NCBI RefSeq assembly: GCF_900109145.1
Contig: NZ_FNYY01000007.1
Coordinates: 62,001-126,000, forward strand
DNA from: Marinovum algicola
GTDB taxonomy: Bacteria; Pseudomonadota; Alphaproteobacteria; Rhodobacterales; Rhodobacteraceae
Direction of reading: 5' to 3'
Length of the DNA: 64,000 bases
The notes beneath the pieces are model-generated. The model made no database searches, was not told the origin of the DNA, and saw only the letters and a list, made by a program, of their open reading frames with translations. This document shows, piece after piece, positions 6,860 through 15,088 of the stretch. Within the stretch, counting starts at the first letter, position 1. Each line of letters opens with the position of its first letter. The translations under genes were made by a program, and so were the position numbers.

Positions 6860-8247
6860 CCCGCACCGCCCTGTCGCTGCGTGCGCGGCTCTTTCTGATG
6901 ATCCTGGCGCCGTTGATCCTGGTGGCGATCCTGCTGGGATTCTGGCGGATCGAGACGGCGCGGGCCACCGCCGAAGACCTGTTCGACCGCGGCCTGCTGG
7001 CCGCCGCGCTGGCCATTTCCCGCGATGTGGCGATTTCCGAGGGTGACGCGCTGTCGCCGCGCACCCGCGGGCTGATCTCGGACGCGGGCGGCGGCGAATT
7101 GTTCTATCACGTGACCGGTCCCGGCGGCATCTATGTCACCGGCTACGCCTATCCGCCGCGCCAGAGCGAGCCGCGCGCGGGCGACGGCCCGCATTATTTC
7201 CGCGCCCTCTATCGCGGCGAGGCGGTGCGCGTGCTGCGGATGTCGGAAACCACCACCATCGGCAATCTGACCGGCGAGACCGTGGTGACCGCCTGGCAGC
7301 GGATCAGCGACCGCAACGCCTTTGCCGCCGCGCTGGCCCGCCGCGCGGTGGCCCTGATGGCCGCGCTGATCGCGACGCTGGCCATCGTCGTCTGGTTCGG
7401 CGTGCAATTCGGCCTGCGCCCGCTGCGCGATCTTCAGGACGCCATCGAACAGCGGTCGCCGGACGACCTGAGCCGCATCCGGCGGCCGGTGCCGGCCGAA
7501 GTCACGGGGATCGTCGCGACGCTGAATCGTCTGCTCGGCCAGGTCGATCATTCGATCCAGACCCACCAGGCCTTTATCTCCGACGCCGCGCACCAGCTGC
7601 GCAATCCGGCGGCGGCGATCCTGTCGCTGGCAGAGACCCTGCCGGATGTGACCGACCCCGAGGCCCGGCGCCAGCGCGAGCAGGAGCTGATTTCCGCCTC
7701 GCGCAAATCGGCGCGGCTGGCCGGGCAGCTGCTGCATCTGGAACGGCTGCACTATGGCAACACCGCCACGCCGGAACCCTTTGACCTGAATGCCGTGGTC
7801 GAGGAAGTCTCCGCCGATCTGGCGCCGGCGGTGCTCGGTCAGGATATCGCCTTTTCCTTCGACCGCAGCCCCGAGCCCTTGCCGGTCTGCGGCGATGCCA
7901 CGCTGATCGGCGAGGCCGTCCGCAATCTGATCGACAATGCGCTGCGCCATGGCGGGCCGGGGCTCGGCCGGATCGCGATCCGAACCCTGCGGCAGGAGGA
8001 TCGGGCATTGGTCGAGGTCACTGACGACGGGCACGGGCTGTCCCCCGACAACTCCGAGATCGCCTTTCGGCGGTTCGGTCAGGTCGAGCCCGGCGAAGGC
8101 AGCGGCCTCGGCCTCTCCATCGTGCAATCGGTCGCCACGCTTCACGATGGCGAGGTCGAAGTCGGCGATGTGCCCAATGGCGCGCTCTTGCGGTTGCGGT
8201 TGCCGCTCACTGCCGGGGCGCCGGCGACAGGAGGCGGCAGCGCGTGA
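6856..8247 (+). CDS. sensor histidine kinase, TctE-like
   Basis: A 463-residue inner-membrane kinase. TM1 (about 10-30) and TM2 (about 163-182) flank a periplasmic sensor of the TctE N-terminal type. A short HAMP-like region and the H-box ISDAAHQLRNPAAA follow, with phospho-His at 246, then N-box NLIDNALRHG (357-366), DDGHG (390-394) and GSGLGLSI (415-422). The H-box has Asn-Pro after HQLR where most kinases of this type have Thr-Pro; that Thr usually assists the phosphatase reaction, so phosphatase activity may be altered. It overlaps the regulator gene by four bases (ATGA). It is the likely sensor for the solute of the divergent TTT system. Confidence 0.92.
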   Translation: MTRTALSLRARLFLMILAPLILVAILLGFWRIETARATAEDLFDRGLLAAALAISRDVAISEGDALSPRTRGLISDAGGGELFYHVTGPGGIYVTGYAYPPRQSEPRAGDGPHYFRALYRGEAVRVLRMSETTTIGNLTGETVVTAWQRISDRNAFAAALARRAVALMAALIATLAIVVWFGVQFGLRPLRDLQDAIEQRSPDDLSRIRRPVPAEVTGIVATLNRLLGQVDHSIQTHQAFISDAAHQLRNPAAAILSLAETLPDVTDPEARRQREQELISASRKSARLAGQLLHLERLHYGNTATPEPFDLNAVVEEVSADLAPAVLGQDIAFSFDRSPEPLPVCGDATLIGEAVRNLIDNALRHGGPGLGRIAIRTLRQEDRALVEVTDDGHGLSPDNSEIAFRRFGQVEPGEGSGLGLSIVQSVATLHDGEVEVGDVPNGALLRLRLPLTAGAPATGGGSA

Positions 8248-8250
8248 AAA

Positions 8251-8272
8251 GGGCGGCCTCGCAGGGCCGCCC
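8251..8272 (-). terminator. hairpin terminator between tctE-like gene and class I aldolase gene
   Basis: GGGCGGCC (8251-8258) pairs with GGCCGCCC (8265-8272) around a six-base loop. On the minus strand the stem is followed by TTTT. It lies in the short gap between two converging genes, so it ends the aldolase transcript and may also stop the kinase transcript. Confidence 0.65.
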
Positions 8273-8299
8273 GGTGTCGTTCCGGAAATGCGCCGGGGC

Positions 8300-9193
8300 T
8301 CAGCCCGCTTTCGACGCCTGATAGATCGAGTCGATCGCGTCGCCCAGCTTGGCGTTGAAATCCTCGTCGCTCTGCTGTGCCGAGAGGCCTTCGGTCAGCC
8401 CGCGCGAGAAGCTGGCGATCAGCCCTTCGTTTCTGGCCAGAAGCGTGTTGGCCTCGTCGCGCGAATAGCCGCCCGAGAGCGCCACGACGCGCATCACCTT
8501 GGGGTGGTCGATCAGCGGCTTGTAGAAATTGTCCTCGCTGGGCAGCGACAGCTTGAGCATGATCTGCTCGCCTTCGGGCAGTTTGTCGAGGTGCTTGAGG
8601 ATCTCGTCGCGCAGGATCGCCTCGGCTTCGGCCTTGTCGTCGATGGTGATCGTCACCTCCGGTTCGAGGATCGGCATCAGCCCGTTGGCCTTGATCTCGC
8701 GGCCGAACTCGAACTGTTGCGAGACGATGGCGGTGATGCCGGCCGGGTTGGCCGCATCGATCACCGAACGCATCTTGGTGCCGTAGATGCCCTTGCCCAC
8801 GGCGCGGGCGCAGAGCGCGTCGAGACCGGGAATGGCCTTCATCAGCTTGACGCCATCGGTCGGTTCGCAAAGCCCCTTGTCGACCTTGAGAAAGGGCACG
8901 ACGCCGCATGTGTCCCAGAGGTATTCGGCGGTGGGCGTGCCGTCGATGTCGCCGTCCATGGTGCGTTCGAACAGGATCGCGCCGATCACCTTGTCGCCGG
9001 AAAAGGCCGGCGATTTGATGATCCGGGCCCGCATCTCGTGGATCAGGCCGTACATCTCTTCGTCACCGGAATAGGCGTCTTCCTCGATGCCGTAAAGACG
9101 CAGCGCCTTGGGGGTCGAGCCGCCCGACTGGTCGAGTGCCGCGATAAAGCCGTCCTTGTTGGCCATCTGCTTGGCCATTGCGTCGTTGCTCAT
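8300..9193 (-). CDS. fda: fructose-bisphosphate aldolase class I
   Basis: A 297-residue Schiff-base aldolase of the short bacterial class I type, cleaving fructose 1,6-bisphosphate to the triose phosphates in glycolysis and joining them in gluconeogenesis. Visible family blocks are FIAALDQSGGSTPKAL near the start, LFERTMDGDIDG, FLKVDKGL, LEPEVTI and IMLKLSLPSEDNF; Lys 214 in the last block is the likely Schiff-base lysine by analogy. VVALSGGYSRDEAN is the phosphate-binding end of the barrel. The start ATG has only a weak GGA upstream. A LacI-type half palindrome lies about 100 bases upstream (9293-9304). pgk is encoded further upstream on the same strand, with the orphan gene at 9641-11119 between them. 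Confidence 0.93.
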   Translation of the reverse strand: MSNDAMAKQMANKDGFIAALDQSGGSTPKALRLYGIEEDAYSGDEEMYGLIHEMRARIIKSPAFSGDKVIGAILFERTMDGDIDGTPTAEYLWDTCGVVPFLKVDKGLCEPTDGVKLMKAIPGLDALCARAVGKGIYGTKMRSVIDAANPAGITAIVSQQFEFGREIKANGLMPILEPEVTITIDDKAEAEAILRDEILKHLDKLPEGEQIMLKLSLPSEDNFYKPLIDHPKVMRVVALSGGYSRDEANTLLARNEGLIASFSRGLTEGLSAQQSDEDFNAKLGDAIDSIYQASKAG

Positions 9194-9640
9194 GGAAATG
9201 TCCGTCCCGAAAGTTGATCACCGGGGCGTGACCGCCCCCTGTCTGGCAGTGGTAAGCGAGGGGGCCGGCGCTTGCAATGTGCAGCGCGGCGTGATGGCGC
9301 TAACTTGGCCGCTCTGTTGCCCACGGGGCGACAGGGCAGGCGCGGCGCACCGGGCGTGGCCTCGGACAAGGGCCGGCGGGCCCGGGCGCCTTGCGCGAGG
9401 GGAGCCTGGGCGGGCGACGGCGCGCGCGATCCATCCAGGGGGAAGGGGGGCTTGGAGGCCGGACTATTTGATGCTGCGCTACGCGCGAACGGCTGCAATG
9501 CGCAGATAGCAGACTTTGCAAAATACTGTTGACGGCTCAAGGCAAAGCGCACCGGCTTTGTACACCACATCCACAGCTTTGTTTTCCTCCTTTCACAGGG
9601 ATGGTGCACATGTCATGACCTTACGCACCATCTTGGTCGT
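9194..9640. other. 447-base intergenic region upstream of the aldolase gene
   Basis: No gene is supported here. The part up to about 9500 is GC-rich like the host genome and must contain the aldolase promoter, including the LacI-type site at 9293-9304. From about 9500 the composition becomes AT-richer, joining the orphan gene's region. GATGGTGC (9600-9607) and GCACCATC (9625-9632) form an 8-bp inverted repeat with a 17-base spacer just after the orphan gene's stop. It could act as a 3' hairpin, but there is no T-run. Confidence 0.5.
9293..9304. promoter_or_regulatory. LacI-type operator, 10/12 match, upstream of the aldolase gene
   Basis: GATGGCGCTAAC matches the perfect palindrome GTTAGCGCTAAC, found in front of zwf and eno, at 10 of 12 positions, with the right half-site intact. 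It is about 100 bases upstream of the aldolase start. Assignment to the same regulator is inference. Confidence 0.4.
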
Positions 9641-11119
9641 TCAAACGGCCTTCGAACCTGAAGCTTTATTGTCCTTGCGCGCATCGATGAGAACAATGTC
9701 TTTGCTGTCTTCGAGAGCAAGCCGCTTCAATATTCGCTGAACGCGAGTCAACTGTGAATACGAGAAGTAAACAATGGCCTTTATAGCGCGTTGCGCATCT
9801 GATGATGCTTGATATATGTCAGTTTGCTTTTTGAGATTCATCTCAAGTTTTGTGTTTTTTGCCAGCTTCATCTCGACCAGCGTCTTTTCTCTACCGCGGG
9901 ATATTTTGAAGTCAACCGGCCCGCGACCATCATTGGCCTCGGTACCTGCATCCGACGGTGTTCCGAACCAAACCAATCGGTACAGTATCTGAACGTCTTT
10001 CTCTCTTTCGACCGCATTTCCATTTTCGTCATAGAAGATACGCCAGCCTCCCATGTCTTCGATGACGTGCTTCAGGTAAGCGAGTCGAATATGAGCTTCT
10101 TCGTACGTGCCGGGCTTTACGCGGTAGAAATCGGTTCCAGCCAGAACAGGCTGGAGAACTTCGCGGAGGCGCTTGGAGAAAAACAATTCCGTTGCGAAGA
10201 CCTTCTCAAAGCTCAAATCAGTAGCATCATCGCCAGTGTCTTCTTTCAACTTGATGTAATAGTCGATAAGTTCAGGAAACTGCCGGATAGTCTCTGTCGC
10301 TGCCTCAGCCCTCTCTGCTTTCGTAGGATGTCGCCCCTTCTTCTTGCGTGCTTTGAGTTCTCTCTCAAAGTAGTTGCTGACGGACGCCCTAAGGCTACCG
10401 TCAGGGATGGCTGTAGGAATATCTTGGAACCTATGGATTAAATCACTAGTATTGATCCATGTGTCGTCCCTCGTAAGTATGTCCTTGGGGGTAAGGATAA
10501 TATAATCACCTTTGTACCAAGGCAGTTCGTAGCGCTTCCTCTGCCATGATTGTGTTTTGAAATTGAAAACGGCCCTATCAATCCAGACTTCTCGTGTTTG
10601 GTCTTCACGCAAATGCACCTTGGCGAAGCTCTCCGTGTATTTGCACAGAAAGTCCTGGATAAGGTTTGTCACGAAATCGCTTATGTTATCCCGTCCGACT
10701 CCGCTCGACACCAAGCATACTTTCTCCAAGTGAGAGCTTTCGGTGATGCTCTCCTCGCCAAAGTTTGCGAAGATGACATTCAAATTTTCGTGTAAACTTC
10801 TTGCAAAGCCCATCCCGAGACCGGAACCACCGTTTCCAACCATCGAGAAGCCAAACCAGTTTTGTTTTACTTCCGGGAAGCAATACCAGTTACGTAGCAT
10901 TCCGTCACTGACGTTGCTGTCCGCTGCCCTATCTCTCAGAAAGATCAGGTATTCGATGATGCCCTCGTGCAGGTCCTGATATTCTTGCTTCTCGCTGTGA
11001 AAGAGAAGGAACGGATCAATAAAAAGTGGCAAATCGTTGATGATCGACACATCGAAAGCCCCGTACTCGTCGACCGCTGATTTTTCCAAATTGAATGCAT
11101 CGCTAAAAAAGGTAGCCAA
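9641..11119 (-). CDS. orphan protein with a C-terminal PD-(D/E)XK nuclease-like motif
   Basis: A 492-residue soluble protein with no signal peptide or membrane segment. I recognise no named family. The C-terminal third carries a RecB-like nuclease signature in the right order: GPVDFKIS (D403), VEMKLAK (E416-x-K418) and KKQTDIYQ (Q432-xxx-Y436), followed by an amphipathic strand/helix. The N-terminal part (EYGAFDVSIINDLPLFIDPFLLF) and a glycine-rich patch (MVGNGGSGLGMGF, about 93-105) are of unknown role. The only usable start is TTG at 11119, with GGAG eight bases upstream. Composition is visibly AT-richer than its neighbours: the 60-base lines at 10261 and 10441 have 32 and 26 G+C. It sits alone between pgk and the aldolase gene, which suggests horizontal acquisition. 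A single-gene defence or DNA-repair nuclease is plausible but unproven. Confidence 0.7.
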   Translation of the reverse strand: MATFFSDAFNLEKSAVDEYGAFDVSIINDLPLFIDPFLLFHSEKQEYQDLHEGIIEYLIFLRDRAADSNVSDGMLRNWYCFPEVKQNWFGFSMVGNGGSGLGMGFARSLHENLNVIFANFGEESITESSHLEKVCLVSSGVGRDNISDFVTNLIQDFLCKYTESFAKVHLREDQTREVWIDRAVFNFKTQSWQRKRYELPWYKGDYIILTPKDILTRDDTWINTSDLIHRFQDIPTAIPDGSLRASVSNYFERELKARKKKGRHPTKAERAEAATETIRQFPELIDYYIKLKEDTGDDATDLSFEKVFATELFFSKRLREVLQPVLAGTDFYRVKPGTYEEAHIRLAYLKHVIEDMGGWRIFYDENGNAVEREKDVQILYRLVWFGTPSDAGTEANDGRGPVDFKISRGREKTLVEMKLAKNTKLEMNLKKQTDIYQASSDAQRAIKAIVYFSYSQLTRVQRILKRLALEDSKDIVLIDARKDNKASGSKAV

Positions 11120-11435
11120 CCGGAGTACTCCATATATTGCGTGTTAAGCCGATACTGACACAATGTACAACAACTCAAACGCGAATGTAAGAGGAGGCGT
11201 TTTCCCTAAAGAATGGTCCCGCGAAAGGTCTGTAAAAGGACGCAAAAGCCCCCGATATGTAACAGGTCGGGTATTCTGCAGCGTCCGCTTCGGGCTGGGT
11301 GCCGTCATTCGCCGCTTCGGCGTGAACAACCGCTTCGTCCGCCAGCAGGCACCCAAGGTCAAATGCCCTCGCAACGATCTGCGAGGGCGCCTGTGTGCAA
11401 CGCCTGCTCCGGGCCTCCGGCCTTGGTCGGAGGTG
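11120..11435. other. intergenic region between orphan gene and pgk, with pgk terminator
   Basis: No convincing gene. The AT-rich part next to the orphan gene (about 11120-11230) must hold its promoter. GC-richer sequence follows. GCCCTCGCA (11365-11373) and TGCGAGGGC (11380-11388) form a perfect 9-bp hairpin with a six-base loop, followed on the minus strand by ATTT; this is the probable pgk terminator. The stretch 11280-11360 is GC-rich and unassigned. Confidence 0.55.
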
Positions 11436-12611
11436 TCAGCCGAGGGCGGCGACGCCGGGCAGGGTCTTGCCTTCCATCCATTCGAGAAAGGCGCCGCCGG
11501 CGGTGGAGATATAGGTGAAATCCTCGGCCGCCCCGGCCTTGTTGAGCGCCGCCACGGTGTCGCCGCCGCCGGCGACCGAGATCAGCCTGCCGGCCTTGGA
11601 CAGTTCGGCGGCCTGTTTCGCGGCGGCATTGGTGGCGCGGTCGAAAGGCTCGATCTCGAAGGCGCCCATCGGGCCGTTCCAGATCAGCGTCTTGGCGTCT
11701 TCCAGCACCTCGGCCACCTTCTTCACCGTCTCCGGCCCGGCGTCGAGGATCATCGCGTCGGCGGGGCAGGCATCGGCGGCGACGGTCTCGTTTTCGGCCC
11801 CGGCCTTGAATTCGCGGGCGACCACCACGTCGAGGGGCAGCAGGATGTTGCAGCCGGCGGCCTGGGCCTTGGCCATGATCTCGCGGGCGGTGTCGGTCAT
11901 GTCATGTTCGGCCAGCGATTTGCCGACGTCGATTCCCTGCGCGGCGAGGAAGGTATTGGCCATGCCGCCACCGATCACCAGATGATCGACCTTGCTGACC
12001 AGATTGCCCAGCAGGTCGAGCTTGGTCGAGACCTTGGCGCCGCCGACCACGGCCACCACCGGGCGCTCCGGCTGGCCGAGCGCCTTTTCCAGCGCCGAAA
12101 GCTCGGCCTGCATCAGCCGGCCGGCGCAGGCCGGCAGCAGCCGCGCCACGCCCTCGGTCGAGGCATGGGCGCGGTGCGCGGCGGAAAACGCGTCGTTGCA
12201 GTAGACGTCGCCCAGCGAGGCGAGGAATTGCGCCATCTTGGGATCGTTCTTCTCTTCCATCTCGGAGAACCGGGTGTTTTCCACCAGCACGATGGTCCCC
12301 GGGGCCAGATCGTCCAGCGCCTCGCGCGAGGGGCGTTCGACAAAGGTGACCGCCTGGCCGAGCGCGGCTTCGAGCGCGGGCACCACCTGTCGCAGGCTCA
12401 TCTCGGGCACCGGCTTGCCCTTGGGGCGGCCGAAGTGGGCCAGCATCACCGGGGTGCCGCCCTTGGCGAGGATATCCCGGATCGTCGGAACGATGCGCTG
12501 AATGCGGGTGTCATCGGTCACTTTGCCGTTATCCATCGGCACGTTGATGTCGACACGCGTCAGCACGATCTTGCCGTCGAGGTCCATGTCGTCGAGAGTT
12601 TTCCAGCCCAT
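11436..12611 (-). CDS. pgk: phosphoglycerate kinase
   Basis: A 391-residue cytosolic enzyme that transfers phosphate between 1,3-bisphosphoglycerate and ADP. The N-terminal substrate loop [22 protein letters not shown], the basic patch AHFGRPKGK, the hinge segment [14 protein letters not shown] and the C-terminal nucleotide loop [12 protein letters not shown] are all present, and the length is standard. The start follows GGAAGGAACACC. A weak LacI-type site (12652-12663) lies about 40 bases upstream of the ATG, and the hairpin at 11365-11388 ends the transcript. gap and tkt, often next to pgk in related bacteria, are not in this window. Confidence 0.96.
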   Translation of the reverse strand: MGWKTLDDMDLDGKIVLTRVDINVPMDNGKVTDDTRIQRIVPTIRDILAKGGTPVMLAHFGRPKGKPVPEMSLRQVVPALEAALGQAVTFVERPSREALDDLAPGTIVLVENTRFSEMEEKNDPKMAQFLASLGDVYCNDAFSAAHRAHASTEGVARLLPACAGRLMQAELSALEKALGQPERPVVAVVGGAKVSTKLDLLGNLVSKVDHLVIGGGMANTFLAAQGIDVGKSLAEHDMTDTAREIMAKAQAAGCNILLPLDVVVAREFKAGAENETVAADACPADAMILDAGPETVKKVAEVLEDAKTLIWNGPMGAFEIEPFDRATNAAAKQAAELSKAGRLISVAGGGDTVAALNKAGAAEDFTYISTAGGAFLEWMEGKTLPGVAALG

Positions 12612-12651
12612 CTCGGTGTTCCTTCCCTAGGGTTCAGGTTGCGCCTTGTTT

Positions 12652-12663
12652 GGCCGCTAACGG
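12652..12663. promoter_or_regulatory. weak LacI-type half-site upstream of pgk
   Basis: TTGGCCGCTAAC matches GTTAGCGCTAAC at 8 of 12 positions. Only the right half CGCTAAC is intact. Its position, 41-52 bases before the pgk ATG, fits an operator, but alone it would be weak evidence. It is listed because zwf, eno and the aldolase gene carry the same motif. Confidence 0.3.
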
Positions 12664-12742
12664 CCGGAGGGTCAATCGCGTGCTTGCCGCGGGCGCGCTG
12701 GCAAATTAGGTATCAGGCCAATTGCATGCAGAGGAGGGCCCT

Positions 12743-13249
12743 ATGGCCGAGATCAAGGATCCCGAAAACACCATCCTGATGGAACTCAAGGGCGGCACTG
12801 TCACCATCGAGCTGTTGCCCGACGTGGCCCCCAAACATGCCGAGCGCATGAAAGAGCTGGCGCGCTCCGGCGAATATGACAACGTCGCCTTTCACCGGGT
12901 GATCGACGGTTTCATGGCGCAGACCGGCGACGTCCAGCACGGCGACATGGAAGACGGGTTCAACATCCGCATGGCCGGCACCGGCGGCTCCGACAAGCCC
13001 GATCTGCCGGCCGAATTCTCCAAGCTGCCGCATGACCGCGGCACCCTGGGCGCGGCCCGCTCGCAGAACCCGAATTCCGCCAATTCGCAGTTCTTCATCA
13101 ACTTCAAGGACAACCATTTCCTCAACGGTCAATACACCGTCTATGGCCGTGTGGTCGCGGGCATGGAACATGTCGATGCCATCACCCGCGGCGAGCCGCC
13201 TGCGGAGCCGGACCGGATGATCTCGGTCAAGGTGGCCGCCGATGCGTAA
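12743..13249 (+). CDS. cytosolic peptidyl-prolyl cis-trans isomerase (cyclophilin)
   Basis: A 168-residue cyclophilin without a signal peptide. The catalytic block FHRVIDGFMAQTGDV holds the essential Arg, and the active-site blocks NSANSQFFI and FLNGQYTVYG follow. The start MAEIKDPEN was chosen because GAGGAGGG sits just upstream; the ATG seven codons earlier has no such site. The stop overlaps the next cyclophilin gene by eight bases. The two products are clearly paralogous (shared HRVIDGFMAQTGDVQ and GGSDKPDLPAEFS), one cytosolic and one exported, so a tandem duplication gave a pair serving two compartments. It is divergent from pgk. Confidence 0.93.
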   Translation: MAEIKDPENTILMELKGGTVTIELLPDVAPKHAERMKELARSGEYDNVAFHRVIDGFMAQTGDVQHGDMEDGFNIRMAGTGGSDKPDLPAEFSKLPHDRGTLGAARSQNPNSANSQFFINFKDNHFLNGQYTVYGRVVAGMEHVDAITRGEPPAEPDRMISVKVAADA

Positions 13250-13823
13250 ACTGACCCTTGCCCTCGGCGTGATGGCCGGCCCGGTGCTGGCAGGTCTGGC
13301 GGGTGCGCCGGCAGGCGCCACCGGTCTCGAAATCGAGATCGAAGGCGCGGCCAACGGCACCGTCAGCATCGATCTCTTCGAAGATGTCGCCCCGAAACAC
13401 GTGGCGCAGATCACCGAGCTGGCGGCGGCCGGCGCCTATGACGGCGTGGTGTTTCACCGGGTGATCGACGGCTTCATGGCACAGACCGGCGACGTGCAGT
13501 TCGGCAATTCCCAGGCTGAAGGGTTCTCGATGCAGATGGCGGGCCGCGGCGGTTCGGACAAGCCCGACCTGCCGGCGGAGTTCTCCGATCTCGCTTTCGA
13601 GCGCGGCGTGGTCGGTATGGCCCGCTCGCAATCGCCCAACAGCGCCAATTCGCAGTTCTTCATCATGTTCGAGCCGGGGTATTTCCTGAACGGGCAATAC
13701 ACCGTCGTCGGCGAAGTGACCGAAGGTATGGAGGTGGTCGACGCCATCCATCGCGGCACCGGGCCGAATGGTGCGGTCGTGGGCGCGCCGGACCTGATGA
13801 AAACGGTGACTGTCACCGAGTGA
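13242..13823 (+). CDS. exported peptidyl-prolyl cis-trans isomerase (cyclophilin)
   Basis: A 193-residue cyclophilin with a signal peptide (MRKLTLALGVMAGPVLAGLAG, likely cleavage around residue 26 after Ala), so it acts in the periplasm as a protein-folding catalyst. The catalytic block FHRVIDGFMAQTGDVQ and NSANSQFFI are intact. It begins inside the last eight bases of the cytosolic cyclophilin gene, so the two are translationally coupled. The C-terminus has an extra GTGPNGAVVGAPDLM loop compared with its partner. A GC-rich tandem repeat follows at 13866-13918. Confidence 0.92.
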   Translation: MRKLTLALGVMAGPVLAGLAGAPAGATGLEIEIEGAANGTVSIDLFEDVAPKHVAQITELAAAGAYDGVVFHRVIDGFMAQTGDVQFGNSQAEGFSMQMAGRGGSDKPDLPAEFSDLAFERGVVGMARSQSPNSANSQFFIMFEPGYFLNGQYTVVGEVTEGMEVVDAIHRGTGPNGAVVGAPDLMKTVTVTE

Positions 13824-13865
13824 CCTCCTTCGCGGGCGCCTGAAGGGGCCCGCCTCGGACCTGGT

Positions 13866-13918
13866 CCGGGAGCCTGCCCCGGACGTGATCCGGGAGCCTG
13901 CCCCGGACGTGATCCGGG
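13866..13918. repeat. 24-base tandem repeat, two copies plus a partial third
   Basis: CCGGGAGCCTGCCCCGGACG plus TGAT (13866-13889) is repeated exactly at 13890-13913, and the next bases CCGGG begin a third copy. Each unit contains CCGGG/CCCGG self-complementary halves, so the array can fold. It lies between the exported cyclophilin gene and the DUF3179 gene. It may act as a weak terminator or simply be an intergenic repeat. Confidence 0.7.
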
Positions 13919-14058
13919 GTTTCCCGGTCATCGACCGCGAGGTCCCGGATCGGGGTCCGGGACGCGGGGGGCGGGTGTGCACGGATGATCAAACCCGCGT
14001 GCCGGGGGCTAGGCAAGGGCCCCCCGCGCGGCGCATCCTGAAGAAAAGGGGATGCGCC

Positions 14059-15030
14059 ATGATTTTCAGAACCACCATTCTTGCCGCGGTCTGTGCGGCG
14101 CTGGCCACGCTGGCCACGGCCGAACCGAGGGCCTGGCAGGGCGAATGGCCCGATACCAATTTCAACAAGACCACCGTCGACGCCTGGTCCGAAATCCTCT
14201 CAGGCGGCCCGCCCAAGGACGGCATACCGGCGCTCGACAATCCCGGTTTCATTCCGGCGGCGCGCGAAACCCGGATCGGGGCGCGCGAACCGGTCATCAC
14301 CGTCGAGGTCAGGGGCGCCGAGCCGCGTGCCTATCCGATCCGATATCTGACCTGGCACGAAATCGTCAATGACACCGTGGCCGGGGTGCCGATCGCCGTC
14401 ACCTTCTGCCCGCTGTGCAACTCCGGCATCACCTTCGACCGGCGCACGCGCCACGGTGTGCTGAGCTTCGGGGTTTCGGGCAAGCTGCGCAATTCCGACA
14501 TGGTGATGTATGACCGCCAGACCGAGAGCTGGTGGCAGCAGGCCCTGGGCGAGGCGATTGTCGGCGATCTGACCGGCACCGTGCTCGACACCCTGCCGAC
14601 CTGGATGGAAAGCTGGGCGCAGTTCAAGGAGCGCAACCCCCAGGGGCTGGTGATGAAAGAGCCGTCATGGTCCCGCGATTACGGCCGCAACCCCTATCGC
14701 AACTACGACAGCTCGAAGCAGCCCTTCCTCTATAACGGCGAGATGCCACCGCATGGCATTCCGCCGCTGATGCGGGTGGTGCGGGTCGGCGACCGGGCCT
14801 GGCCGATGTCGCGTTTCGACACCCAGCAGAAGATTAGCGAAGCCGGCGTCACGCTGACCTGGAGCAAAGGTCAGGCCTCGGCGCTGGACGCCAGCCGGAT
14901 CGATCAGGGCAGGGAAGTCGGCACCATCCGGGTGCGCGACGCGTCGGGCCGCGACCTGCCACATGACATGTTGTTCGCCTTTGCCTTCCATGCCTTCTGG
15001 CCCGATGGCCGCTGGATGCTGGGACAGTAA
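14059..15030 (+). CDS. DUF3179 domain-containing exported protein
   Basis: A 323-residue protein with a signal peptide (MIFRTTILAAVCAALATLATA before EPRAWQ). The body matches the DUF3179 family: ITVEVRGAEPRAYPIRYL, then TWHEIVNDTVAGVPIAVTFC, then CPLCNSGITFDR with the conserved Cys-Pro-Leu-Cys-Asn-Ser motif, and DRQTESWWQQ further on. The function of the family is not known to me; the CPLC pair in an exported protein suggests a redox or metal site. The start was chosen at the signal peptide, preceded by AAGGGGAT. It converges on the radical SAM gene. Confidence 0.88.
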   Translation: MIFRTTILAAVCAALATLATAEPRAWQGEWPDTNFNKTTVDAWSEILSGGPPKDGIPALDNPGFIPAARETRIGAREPVITVEVRGAEPRAYPIRYLTWHEIVNDTVAGVPIAVTFCPLCNSGITFDRRTRHGVLSFGVSGKLRNSDMVMYDRQTESWWQQALGEAIVGDLTGTVLDTLPTWMESWAQFKERNPQGLVMKEPSWSRDYGRNPYRNYDSSKQPFLYNGEMPPHGIPPLMRVVRVGDRAWPMSRFDTQQKISEAGVTLTWSKGQASALDASRIDQGREVGTIRVRDASGRDLPHDMLFAFAFHAFWPDGRWMLGQ

Positions 15031-15059
15031 GGCCGCACGCGAGACCGGGCTTTGGCCCT

Positions 15060-15083
15060 GCGGCCCTGCTCAGGCGGGGCCGC
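15060..15083. terminator. possible terminator hairpin between converging genes
   Basis: GCGGCCC (15060-15066) pairs with GGGCCGC (15077-15083). It lies in the 58-base gap between the ends of the DUF3179 and radical SAM genes. There is no T-run on either side, so this is a weak candidate. Confidence 0.35.
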
Positions 15084-15088
15084 GCGGC

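Noticed and set aside
11163-12779. 538-codon open frame on the plus strand over pgk
   Set aside because: Antisense of pgk. Its first part (11280-11400) crosses the pgk terminator and shows no protein features.
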